Assembly: GCA_038562165.1 (NCBI GenBank)
Contig: JBCFAO010000009.1
Span: 1-64,000, forward strand
Origin: WRMS01 sp038562165
GTDB taxonomy: Bacteria; Bacillota; Peptococcia; DRI-13; UBA5745
Reading direction: 5' to 3'
Length of the DNA: 64,000 bases
The notes beneath the pieces are model-generated. The model worked only from the letters and a program-made list of their open reading frames with translations, had not been told where the DNA came from and did no database searches. The translations under genes were made by a program, and so were the position numbers. Below, in pieces: positions 1-7,049 of the stretch. Every line of letters starts with the position of its first letter. The stretch's first letter is position 1.

Positions 1-85
1 GTTTTTTCTGCCGTCTACTCCTTTTCCCGCTGAATGCTCTTTGTTGAAGGCACCATTCTATCTCTACCTCCATTTTGTCGCCCAT
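1..85 (-). CDS. Possible 5' end of a gene running off the window (partial)
   Basis: A frame opens at ATG 85-83 on the minus strand behind a GGAGAAG ribosome-binding site and stays open for the 28 codons available. The peptide begins MGDKMEVEIEWCLQQ and ends in a basic stretch. It is too short to place in a family. Codon use is not distinctive, so this may be chance; the ribosome-binding site is the main support. Confidence 0.3.
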   Translation of the reverse strand, partial: MGDKMEVEIEWCLQQRAFSGKRSRRQKK

Positions 86-137
86 TTTTATTTCTTCTCC
101 TACAACAACTTGACACGGACCTTCCGATATATTTTAT

Positions 138-166
138 TTGACAAATAAACAGAAAATATTTAGAAT
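138..166 (+). promoter_or_regulatory. Sigma-A-type promoter for tRNA-Val
   Basis: TTGACA (138-143) and TAGAAT (161-166) are separated by 17 bp in AT-rich DNA. They lie 45 bp upstream of the tRNA, as expected for a stand-alone tRNA transcription unit. Confidence 0.6.
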
Positions 167-210
167 AAGAAAACAAAGATTTTGCAGCATCCTTATCTGT
201 TAATTTATCC

Positions 211-283
211 GGGTGGTTAGCTCAGCCGGGAGAGCGCTTGCCTTACAAGCAAGATGTCGGCGGTTCGATCCCGTCACCGCCCA
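211..283 (+). tRNA. tRNA-Val (anticodon TAC)
   Basis: A full cloverleaf can be drawn. The acceptor stem GGGTGGT pairs with ACCGCCC, with one G-T pair. The D arm is GCTC/GAGC. The anticodon stem CTTGC/GCAAG encloses loop CTTACAA, giving anticodon TAC, which reads GTA and probably other valine codons. The T arm is GGCGG/CCGTC with loop TTCGATC. The discriminator base is A283 and CCA is not encoded. It is a single tRNA with its own promoter and terminator. Confidence 0.95.
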
Positions 284-296
284 TAATTTAAATCGT

Positions 297-325
297 CAAC
301 TCTTTGCAGGGTTGGCGGTTTTTTT
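297..325 (+). terminator. Intrinsic terminator after tRNA-Val
   Basis: CAACTC (297-302) pairs with GGGTTG (309-314) around a 6-nt loop. A short GC segment and seven T residues (319-325) follow. The stem is modest, but position and T-run fit tRNA termination. Confidence 0.55.
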
Positions 326-505
326 ATGTTCCAAAATGGCCGAGGTGTAAAAATCACCCCCAAAATCACCCTTGTTTCAGCTTGACAGTCATCCCGGGGA
401 TGATTACGCAGGCGGAGATTTACTATAGGATGTAAGCAGCAGGCTGTAGTTTGCATGTGGCGGGAAGGGCGGGGGAGAAATAGAAAATATAATAATGGAG
501 GGAAT

Positions 506-871
506 ATGATGGAGACGAAAAACAACATAGAAAATCAGGGAACAGGAACTCCCCAGGGAGAATTTTATACTCCTGAGGATGTCGAACAAAATAAAACCAT
601 GGCAGGTCTGGCCTATTTTATCTTTTTCCTGCCGCTGATTGCTTGCCCCCAATCAAAATATGCAAGATTTCATGCCAACCAGGCCTTGATATTGCTGATT
701 TTAGGCGTAGCGGGAAATGTGATTCTGGGCATTATTCCGATTATCGGCTGGATCCTGATGCCCTTTTTCGGTATTGGTGTTTTGATTCTGGGTATTATGG
801 GCCTGATTAACGGCTTTGGCGGCAAGGCGAAAGAATTGCCCATTATCGGTAAGTTTACCATTCTTAAATGA
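506..871 (+). CDS. Small DUF4870-like membrane protein
   Basis: This 121-residue protein has a hydrophilic N-terminus of about 30 residues and three hydrophobic segments (about 32-50, 62-83 and 86-105). The segment SKYARFHANQALILLI between helices 1 and 2 is typical of DUF4870/TM2-like proteins of unknown function. I start it at ATG 506 because GGAGGG lies just upstream; an in-frame ATG at 455 has no ribosome-binding site. A TTGACA at 382-387 precedes it, followed by a CATCCC-G-GGGATG inverted repeat, but no good -10 is seen. The next gene begins 14 bp downstream, so the two are probably co-transcribed. Confidence 0.75.
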   Translation: MMETKNNIENQGTGTPQGEFYTPEDVEQNKTMAGLAYFIFFLPLIACPQSKYARFHANQALILLILGVAGNVILGIIPIIGWILMPFFGIGVLILGIMGLINGFGGKAKELPIIGKFTILK

Positions 872-885
872 GAAGAGGGGATAAC

Positions 886-1380
886 ATGAGAAAATATCTG
901 ATTAGTTTTCTGGTACTCGTTCTGGCTCTGGCCTTGGCCGGCTGCGGCGTCAAAGAAAAGTTGGAGCAAAAAGCAGCGGAAGCATTGGTAGAAAAGGTCA
1001 TGGAGAAATCCGGCAGCGGCGATTTGGATATTGATGGTGATAAAGTAACAGTAAAAGGAGAGAACGGACAAGAGTTTACCTTCGGCGGCGGCGAATGGCC
1101 CACATCGGATTTGGCTAAAGCCGTTCCCGAATTCAAGGATGGGGATATAATAAGCGTAATGAGCACGGATGAAGCTGTAGCGATAGGCTTTGAGAACGTA
1201 AAAGAGGAGGACGTTGTCGCCTATTTTGAAAAGATCAAGAAGGACTTTAAAGAAAATGTTGTTGAGATAAACAGTGACGACGTTGTTATTTACGGCGCTG
1301 AAAACACGGACGGAATAAGCGTAGCCCTGCAATATTCCGAGAACAGCTTCAGCATTACCCTTTCTAAAAACGGGGAATAG
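886..1380 (+). CDS. Small lipoprotein, hypothetical
   Basis: The 164-residue product has a lipoprotein signal peptide (MRKYLISFLV... with lipobox LAGC, Cys20). A mostly charged, soluble extracytoplasmic domain follows, with no motif I recognise. An amphipathic stretch (about 21-45) could form a helix. The chosen start ATG 886 follows AGAGGGG; an in-frame ATG at 868 overlaps the stop of the preceding gene and lacks a site of its own. It is probably transcribed with the upstream membrane protein. The function is unknown. Confidence 0.75.
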   Translation: MRKYLISFLVLVLALALAGCGVKEKLEQKAAEALVEKVMEKSGSGDLDIDGDKVTVKGENGQEFTFGGGEWPTSDLAKAVPEFKDGDIISVMSTDEAVAIGFENVKEEDVVAYFEKIKKDFKENVVEINSDDVVIYGAENTDGISVALQYSENSFSITLSKNGE

Positions 1381-1414
1381 GACGAAGGATTTTCTTTTGG
1401 TAAAATACAGGGAT

Positions 1415-1513
1415 ATGACAAACGGAGGCTGCCGCAGATTGATATGCTCCCTTCTAGGCAGCTTCTTTCTACTTATGTGTGTGGTCAGCGGCTGTGGATC
1501 GGGTCCCGGGTAA
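1415..1513 (+). pseudogene. Truncated lipoprotein leader (32 codons)
   Basis: ATG 1415 opens a 32-residue frame that is a complete lipoprotein signal peptide: basic start (CRRLI), hydrophobic core (LLGSFFLLMCVV), lipobox VSGC, then GSGPG and a TAA stop. Nothing follows the acylated cysteine but five residues. The inverted-repeat island begins a few tens of bases after the stop. The most likely reading is the 5' remnant of a lipoprotein gene cut off by that island. A genuine mini-lipoprotein is the alternative. Confidence 0.45.
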
Positions 1514-1529
1514 TGCTTGATGCCACGGC

Positions 1530-2216
1530 ACCAAGTGTGCAAACCTTGCAGATTTGTACGAAGGCACTGAAAAAGTCGGGTAAGCTGACGTCGTCGTCGA
1601 ACTAAATGCACAAAATTTGAGGTAGTGCACATATTAGCTATAGATAACTAATCGAAATTTCGAGTTTCAAGGCACTGATCTCTATTTTTTGCCTACATTT
1701 AGTGCCGTGGGCAGATCGAACCACCTATCTTAATGTCGGAACTATTGCACTACCTCAAATTTTGTGCAGAGGCTGAACATCTGATCGACTTTTTCAGTGC
1801 CCTCAGGTTTGCGACAATCTTATGCAAAAATCAGTGCATATATGCGGATTGCGCCAAAATATGCACATGATCATCCAAAAAGTGGCTTTTGAGGCTGTAA
1901 TCGTTCCTAATAAGACCGCACACCTTATGATTTTTGAGCAGTCAGCCTCCTGATTGCGCAAACTGAGAACACTGAAAAAGTCGGTCAAATTTCAGGTCAA
2001 GCCCGTGGCACTGAAAAATAGGCAAAAATGCAAGTTTAAAGTGTCAGGATACCACTTTCCGCCAGTGCTCAACGGATTGATCACTGTATTTAGTATATAG
2101 ATCAATAGATCGACACTGTTCCGAAGAGGCCGCCCACTTTAAACCTGCATTTTTGGATAAACGCTTGGGGCATGTCCGACTTTTTCAGTGCCCTTCTTTA
2201 AACCTGCAATTTTGCA
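1530..2216. repeat. Island of nested inverted repeats (motifs A and B)
   Basis: This gene-free stretch has at least three inverted pairs. Motif A, GGCACTGAAAAAGTCG, occurs at 1563-1578 (+) and 1786-1801 (-), and in shorter form at 1970-1984 (+) and 2176-2190 (-). A 23-bp sequence at 1607-1629, starting TGCACAAAATTTGAGG, is perfectly inverted at 1746-1768. Motif B, AAAAATGCAAGTTTAAAGTG (2024-2043), is inverted at 2135-2154 with one mismatch and again in part at 2196-2214. The rest, to 2455, holds no supported gene. No transposase is present. It could be a structured RNA, a non-autonomous element or recombination debris. Confidence 0.75.
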
Positions 2217-2455
2217 CAGCCGCGGTGCCACTGCCGTGATGGGGGGCCGGCGGTTATTCTTTAAAAATTTTTAACATCCTGTTTATTTCATTTGTGCCGG
2301 TTTAAATACTATAATGTAAAGAAATTCATGAAAGGAGGCGGCGATTCCACCTTGTCTGTGCCTGCACCGTGCTTGTTCCTATATTGTTGACAGTGCCTGT
2401 GCCTGTGCTGCACCTGGGACGATGATTTGGCAAGGGGGGCCTTCGCCGTATTATT

Positions 2456-3076
2456 ATGATGAAACGAATTATAATTCCTCTTTTTTGCCTGATGCTTTTA
2501 GCCTTTAGCGGCTGTGGCAGCAAAACACCGCCTGCCACTGAACCCACTGAACCGCAGCCTTCTGTCCCCACTATATCTGACCCTGCTACCGATCCCGGCG
2601 CCTCTGAACCGGTGAATACCGACCCCGGCAATATCGACCCCGGCAATGAGGATACTAAGCCGGGTGACACCGAGCCTGATAATGGCGGCAGTAAGGAAGA
2701 ATTCCCTCCAGTAAAAGACATCGCGGTAAGCCGGGAAGGGCAGGAGGAAGTGCTGCCGGCCTATTTACAGGCCAGTGATAAAGGCTATGTCATTTATCTG
2801 TTAGAAGATTTTATTCTTGAGCTTGCTGCCGGCGGCGATGTTGTTCAGCCCTCGGAAAGCTCGCCTATGCTGAAAACCATCAATATGCGAATCGTTCTTT
2901 CAGATGGGCAGCAGCCCTTGCCGGAAAACGAGGAAAAAGAAGGTATACTCATCAAATACCACCGGATTACCAAAGGGGATAAAACCTTTGATGTAACCAT
3001 GAATTATCCCTTGGAAGCTGCCGAAGGCGGCGGCGTTTTGCTGAGAGTCATGCTGGATAGCTTGGAAATCCTCTAA
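2456..3076 (+). CDS. Lipoprotein with Pro/Asp/Glu-rich linker, hypothetical
   Basis: The 206-residue protein begins with a lipoprotein signal peptide (lipobox FSGC, Cys20). A low-complexity linker follows (about 24-80), rich in Pro, Thr, Asp, Glu and Gly with repeated DPGN-like units. A folded C-terminal domain of about 120 residues ends the protein. The linker probably spans the cell wall. I recognise no domain. The start is uncertain: ATG 2456 is followed directly by a second ATG, and the nearest purine-rich run (AAGGGGGG) is rather distant. A terminator follows the stop. Confidence 0.7.
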   Translation: MMKRIIIPLFCLMLLAFSGCGSKTPPATEPTEPQPSVPTISDPATDPGASEPVNTDPGNIDPGNEDTKPGDTEPDNGGSKEEFPPVKDIAVSREGQEEVLPAYLQASDKGYVIYLLEDFILELAAGGDVVQPSESSPMLKTINMRIVLSDGQQPLPENEEKEGILIKYHRITKGDKTFDVTMNYPLEAAEGGGVLLRVMLDSLEIL

Positions 3077-3117
3077 ACCACGGGGCCGGTCATCGGTGGG
3101 TCATATTGAAGAAAATG

Positions 3118-3145
3118 AGGGCTGTCAAAATGGCAGCCCTTTTTA
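3118..3145 (+). terminator. Intrinsic terminator
   Basis: AGGGCTG (3118-3124) and CAGCCCT (3134-3140) form the stem and TTTTTA follows. It closes the lipoprotein gene. Confidence 0.8.
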
Positions 3146-3190
3146 TAGTCGAAATATCCTGCATTATGTCATATTGCATCCCGGTCCATA

Positions 3191-3199
3191 TGGTATAAT
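3191..3199 (+). promoter_or_regulatory. Extended -10 promoter for the PAP2 gene
   Basis: TGGTATAAT carries the TGn extension plus a perfect TATAAT (3194-3199). No -35 at proper spacing is evident, as is common for extended -10 promoters. Confidence 0.5.
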
Positions 3200-3265
3200 A
3201 ATAGATATAGGAAAAACTTTCTAATATTGACGGGTGAATATGACGAGAAACGAGGCTGGACAAGC

Positions 3266-3823
3266 ATGGCGGCATTAGGACAATGGGAATTGGGCATTTT
3301 GGACTGGATCAACCAAACCTTTCAAAGCAATTTTTTCGATAAGACCATGCCTTGGATTACCTTTTTGGGAGACCACGGCTGGTTTTGGATCTTGCTGTCT
3401 GCATTGCTGCTGGTCAGCAAACCCACCAGAAAGGTGGGGCTGACCATGGCCCTGGCTCTTTTGTTCAGTCTGATTTTGGCTAATATTACACTGAAACCGC
3501 TGGTGGCCAGAATCCGGCCTTTCGATCTCAATACTGCTGTTGAGTTGCTGATAAATGCGCCTAAAGACTTTTCCTTTCCCTCAGGCCACACCCAGGCGTC
3601 CTTTGCCGCGGCTGCAGCCTTATTTCGTTACCACAAAAAAGCCGGCGCCGCCGCACTGGCTCTGGCAGCCCTCATCGCTTTCAGCCGCCTTTATCTTTAT
3701 GTCCATTATCCCAGTGATGTTTTGATTGCATTAATCTTTGGGGTTCTTTTGGGTAATCTGGCCTATCAGGCCATCAAAACCTTGTCTAAAGGGTATAATA
3801 CACGGAAGCGAAAAAGGAGGTAA
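3266..3823 (+). CDS. PAP2-family membrane phosphatase
   Basis: This 185-residue integral membrane protein has all three motifs of the phosphatidic-acid-phosphatase-2 family: K77-x6-R84-P85 (KPLVARIRP), P105-SGH-108, and S140-R-x5-H147-x3-D151 (SRLYLYVHYPSD). The histidines and Arg form the phosphoenzyme site. Substrates in the family include undecaprenyl diphosphate, phosphatidylglycerophosphate and phosphatidic acid; which applies is not visible. Four or five membrane helices are evident. I start at ATG 3266, after GAGGCTGGA; an upstream TTG at 3227 is less likely. The next gene's ribosome-binding site overlaps this stop, so the two are coupled. Confidence 0.88.
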   Translation: MAALGQWELGILDWINQTFQSNFFDKTMPWITFLGDHGWFWILLSALLLVSKPTRKVGLTMALALLFSLILANITLKPLVARIRPFDLNTAVELLINAPKDFSFPSGHTQASFAAAAALFRYHKKAGAAALALAALIAFSRLYLYVHYPSDVLIALIFGVLLGNLAYQAIKTLSKGYNTRKRKRR

Positions 3824-3827
3824 TCTC

Positions 3828-5255
3828 ATGTCTGGGGCAAAAATATCGGATCTGGCCATGCTGACAATGGCTGAGGCTTCGGCCCTTGTTGGCAAAAAAG
3901 AAGTTTCCCCGGTGGAGCTGACAAAAGAATGTCTGGACCATATCAAAGCAAGAAGCCGGGAGCTGGTGTGCTACGTGACGGTGCTGGAAGAGCAAGCCCT
4001 CGAAGATGCCAAAAAAGCAGAAGCGGAAATCGTTGCCGGTGGCCAGAAAAGTCCTCTCCACGGGATACCTTTTGCGTTAAAGGACATTTATTGCACCAAA
4101 GGCGTATTGACTTCAGCCGGCTCTCCTTTTTTCAGCGATTATTATCCGGATTTTGATTCCGCCGTAGGCCGGAAACTGGCGGCGGCAGGCGGTATTCTGC
4201 TGGGCAAAACCAATACTTCCGAATGGGCCTTGACTATTCATAGCCGCTCTTATTTCGGCCAAAGCCGCAATCCCTGGAATCCGGAGCGGGCCCCCGGCGG
4301 CAGCAGCGGTGGCAGCGCTATTGCAGTGGCAGCCGGTATGGCCTATATGGCAATGGGCAGTGATACCGGCTGTTCCATCCGGCTGCCGGCGGCTTTTTGC
4401 GGCGTGGCCGGCTTCAAGCCCAGCTATGGCCTGGTCAGCCTTTACGGGATTGTTCCCTTGAGCTACAGCATGGATCATGCCGGCCCTATAGGACGCAGCG
4501 TTATGGACTTAGCTTTAACTATGGATTTGATTAGCGGTTTTGACCCCCTTGATCCTTGTTCCGACAGGGGAGCCCACAGGCCTGCCCAATTTGCTGCCGA
4601 ACTGTTAAAGATTAAAGATTTAAAAGGCCAGGTCATCGGTGTTCCCAGCAACTTTTTCTTCGATCGCACAGATAGTGAAGTGGAGGAGTTGGTTTTAAAA
4701 GCCATCGATAGGCTGAAAGACCTGGGCGCTAAAGTCGAATATCTGGAAATTCCCCATATGGATTGGATTCCGGAAGTATCCTCCAAAATTTTGTTTGCTG
4801 AAGCGGCCCATTTCCACAAAGAACGCCTGGCCAGCCGGCCTGAGCTTTTCGGAGAAGTGGAGCGGCAGCGGCTGGAAAGAGGCAGGGCAGCAACAGCAGT
4901 AGAGCTGGTGGATGCTTTGCGTAAGCGGGAAGTTATCCGCCGGGCTTGGGAGGAGGCCGCCGCTAAAGTAGATGCAGTGGCTGTGCCCACCACCCCTATT
5001 GCTGCTTTTAAGCTGGGCTGCGATACAGTGACCGTCAAAGGTATAGAGGAGCCTTGTGCCGACATGGCTGTCCGCCACTGCAGAATGGGCACTACCTTGG
5101 GAGTGCCGGGTCTTACGGTACCGGTGGGAATCAACAGCGAGGGATTGCCGGTGGGCATGATGCTGATGAGCAACCGTTATCGGGATATTGAGGTGCTGAA
5201 GGTTGGCTGGGCCTATGAGCAGGCTAATCCCTTCCCGTTGTTGGGCGCCTTATGA
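3828..5255 (+). CDS. Amidase signature family hydrolase
   Basis: The 475-residue protein belongs to the amidase signature family (Ser-cisSer-Lys), which includes GatA, acetamidase and 6-aminohexanoate hydrolase. The catalytic Lys85 lies in GIPFALKD, the cis-serine in APGGSSGGSA (159/160) and the nucleophile Ser183 in GSDTGCSIRLPAA. The usual DTGGS reads DTGCS here, next to the nucleophile. No gatB or gatC is nearby, so a stand-alone amidase is more likely than the tRNA amidotransferase subunit. Start ATG 3828 has AAGGAGG at 3814-3820; a longer frame from 3738 overlaps the previous gene and is rejected. It overlaps the next gene by 4 bp (ATGA). Confidence 0.88.
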   Translation: MSGAKISDLAMLTMAEASALVGKKEVSPVELTKECLDHIKARSRELVCYVTVLEEQALEDAKKAEAEIVAGGQKSPLHGIPFALKDIYCTKGVLTSAGSPFFSDYYPDFDSAVGRKLAAAGGILLGKTNTSEWALTIHSRSYFGQSRNPWNPERAPGGSSGGSAIAVAAGMAYMAMGSDTGCSIRLPAAFCGVAGFKPSYGLVSLYGIVPLSYSMDHAGPIGRSVMDLALTMDLISGFDPLDPCSDRGAHRPAQFAAELLKIKDLKGQVIGVPSNFFFDRTDSEVEELVLKAIDRLKDLGAKVEYLEIPHMDWIPEVSSKILFAEAAHFHKERLASRPELFGEVERQRLERGRAATAVELVDALRKREVIRRAWEEAAAKVDAVAVPTTPIAAFKLGCDTVTVKGIEEPCADMAVRHCRMGTTLGVPGLTVPVGINSEGLPVGMMLMSNRYRDIEVLKVGWAYEQANPFPLLGAL

Positions 5256-5530
5256 TTACCCGCACTGCCCGGCTTACCTTTATGATACCTTATGCCCGCA
5301 GCCTCAAGGATAAACGGCAGGTTTGCCGCAGCCTTACCGACAAAGCCAGGAGCAAGTTTAATGCGGCCATTGCTGAGGTAGCCACCCAGGACCGGCATCA
5401 AACCCTGACCCTGGGCATAGCGGTGGTTTCCGGCGAGGCCAGCCATGCCGGGGATATGCTGGAGGAGATTATCCGCTATCTGGAAACTCATACCGACGCC
5501 GAACTCGTGGATGTGGAACGGGGAGAGTAG
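5252..5530 (+). CDS. DUF503 family protein (YlxP-like)
   Basis: This 92-residue protein matches the DUF503/YlxP pattern: ARSLKDKRQVCRSL near the start, then FNAAIAEVATQDRHQTLTLGIAVVS and a C-terminal amphipathic helix. YlxP is usually encoded near infB/rbfA and its role is unclear, with a ribosome-associated function suspected. Here it is translationally coupled to an amidase (ATGA overlap), which is not its common context. A terminator follows. Confidence 0.85.
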   Translation: MITRTARLTFMIPYARSLKDKRQVCRSLTDKARSKFNAAIAEVATQDRHQTLTLGIAVVSGEASHAGDMLEEIIRYLETHTDAELVDVERGE

Positions 5531-5560
5531 AACCAAAATAGACTTTAAAACCGACTTTTA

Positions 5561-5614
5561 AACAGACGGGCTGCAGTCTGCCGGCAGGAGGCGGCAAGGC
5601 CTGTCTGTTTTTTT
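5561..5614 (+). terminator. Intrinsic terminator
   Basis: AACAGAC (5561-5567) pairs with GTCTGTT near 5602-5608 around a GC-rich inner part, followed by a T-run. It ends the PAP2-amidase-DUF503 unit. Confidence 0.75.
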
Positions 5615-5643
5615 ATCTTCATTTTTTCTTAATAATTCTTAAA

Positions 5644-5695
5644 TTGACAGGAATAGGCAGGGGGCGTTATAGTAATGGTGTACTAACTGTACTAT
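5644..5695 (+). promoter_or_regulatory. Promoter and palindromic operator of the GntR/ABC operon
   Basis: TTGACA (5644-5649) and TATAGT (5668-5673) are 18 bp apart. ATAGTA (5669-5674) and TACTAT (5690-5695) form a perfect 6-bp inverted repeat overlapping the -10 and transcription start. YtrA-type GntR proteins commonly repress their own operon, so this is the likely operator. Confidence 0.6.
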
Positions 5696-5727
5696 TGAAG
5701 TTAATACAGCGAAAGGAGGTTATGGCT

Positions 5728-6144
5728 GTGCTGCAATTGGATTATAGTAATCCTCAGCCTCTGTATGAACAGATTAAAGAAAAAATAAAGGAAATGATTT
5801 TTCGGGGGCTTTTGCCCACCCATCAACAACTGCCTTCCGTCCGGGAGCTGGCGGCTATGCTGACCGTTAATCCCAATACGATACAAAAGGCCTATAGGGA
5901 TTTGGAGAGCCAAGGATATCTTTATTCTGTCCGGGGCAAAGGCAATTTTGTGGCAGCTCCTACCCAGGATCATATAGCAAGCCAGGTCGAGACTCTTTTG
6001 AAAGAAATGATAGGGCCAATAAAAAAATTGCGGCTTTTGGGCGTAACCCTGGAAACTATTCAGAACCTGGTGGCCGGCGCTTATGAAGAAAAAAGTTTTT
6101 CGGGCCAGGCAGGCCATGATCACCACGAAGGAGGCAGACCATGA
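5728..6144 (+). CDS. GntR family regulator, YtrA subfamily
   Basis: This 138-residue protein has the GntR winged helix at residues 5-75 (QPLYEQIKEKIKEMI, LPSVRELAAMLTVNPNTIQKAYRDLESQG, GKGNFVA). A short C-terminal helical tail of about 60 residues, instead of a large effector domain, marks the YtrA subfamily. Those proteins usually repress an adjacent ABC exporter and respond to cell-envelope-active compounds. AAGGAGG (5713-5719) is 8 bp from GTG 5728 but only 2 bp from ATG 5722, so I favour GTG. It overlaps the ABC ATPase gene by 4 bp (ATGA). Confidence 0.88.
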   Translation: MLQLDYSNPQPLYEQIKEKIKEMIFRGLLPTHQQLPSVRELAAMLTVNPNTIQKAYRDLESQGYLYSVRGKGNFVAAPTQDHIASQVETLLKEMIGPIKKLRLLGVTLETIQNLVAGAYEEKSFSGQAGHDHHEGGRP

Positions 6145-7049
6145 TCCGAGGCGAAGGATTGAATAAAAAGTTTGGTAGTTTTCAAGCCATCGACGGTTTA
6201 AATATTCATGTAGGCAAAGGCAACGTTTATGGCCTGGTAGGGCCCAACGGCGCCGGTAAAACTACGCTGATTAAGATGCTGAACGGCATTTTCCGGCCCG
6301 ACAGCGGCAGCATCAGCATCGACGGCCAGGCTGTATGGGAAAATGAGAAGCTGAAAAAGCGGATGATTTATGTCAGCGATGATCTATATTATTTTTCTAT
6401 GGCTACGATTAAGGACTTAGCTCAGTTTTATGCCGGAATTTATCCCCATTGGAATTCCCGCCGCTATGAGCGGCTGAAAGAAGCTTTCCCCATTGAAGAA
6501 AAGCGCCGCTTAATCCGCCTGTCCAAAGGCATGCAAAAGCAGGTGGCTTTTTGGCTGGGGCTTTGCACTATGCCGGAGATCATGATATTGGATGAGCCGG
6601 TGGACGGCCTGGACCCGGTGATGCGGCGGCAGGTCTGGAGCCTGATGCTTCAGGACGTAGCGGAACGGGAGATGACGGTGCTGGTTTCCTCCCATAATCT
6701 GCGGGAGCTGGAGGATGTTTGCGACCATGTGGGTATTCTCAATCAAGGCCGAATGCTGCTGGAAAAAAATCTTGACGAGGTTAAAGCCAATATTTATAAG
6801 ATTCAGGTAGCCTTTGCCGGTGATGCTGAAGAAGCCGTTCAGGCCATCAGCAGCAAATTCCAGGTGCTGAATAAAGAAGTCTTTGGCAGTGTTTGGCGGT
6901 TAATTATTAAAGGCAGGCAGGCCCAGGTGGTTGAGGCCATCAGTGAACATCAGCCTCTGCTTTTGGATTGGCTGCCCCTGACCTTGGAAGAAGTGTTTAT
7001 TTACGAATTGGGAGGTGAAGGATATGACGTTGCCAATATCGTCCTCTAA
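6141..7049 (+). CDS. ABC exporter ATP-binding protein (YtrB-like)
   Basis: The 302-residue ATPase has Walker A GPNGAGKT (34-41), a signature variant LSKGMQKQ, Walker B IMILDEP and the switch histidine in VSSHN. The C-terminal 80 residues form the extra domain usual in ABC-2/drug and lantibiotic exporters. The signature (KGMQ rather than SGGQ) is typical of this class. It is coupled by overlap to the GntR gene upstream and the permease gene downstream, forming a three-gene stress-export operon. Confidence 0.9.
   Translation: MIRGEGLNKKFGSFQAIDGLNIHVGKGNVYGLVGPNGAGKTTLIKMLNGIFRPDSGSISIDGQAVWENEKLKKRMIYVSDDLYYFSMATIKDLAQFYAGIYPHWNSRRYERLKEAFPIEEKRRLIRLSKGMQKQVAFWLGLCTMPEIMILDEPVDGLDPVMRRQVWSLMLQDVAEREMTVLVSSHNLRELEDVCDHVGILNQGRMLLEKNLDEVKANIYKIQVAFAGDAEEAVQAISSKFQVLNKEVFGSVWRLIIKGRQAQVVEAISEHQPLLLDWLPLTLEEVFIYELGGEGYDVANIVL

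Noticed and set aside
670..1632. Long minus-strand open frame opposite the first lipoprotein genes
   Set aside because: It lies opposite two genes with good starts and signal peptides, and its sequence shows no family features.
4475..5173. 232-codon minus-strand frame inside the amidase gene
   Set aside because: Shadow of a well-supported amidase; no ribosome-binding site or domain.
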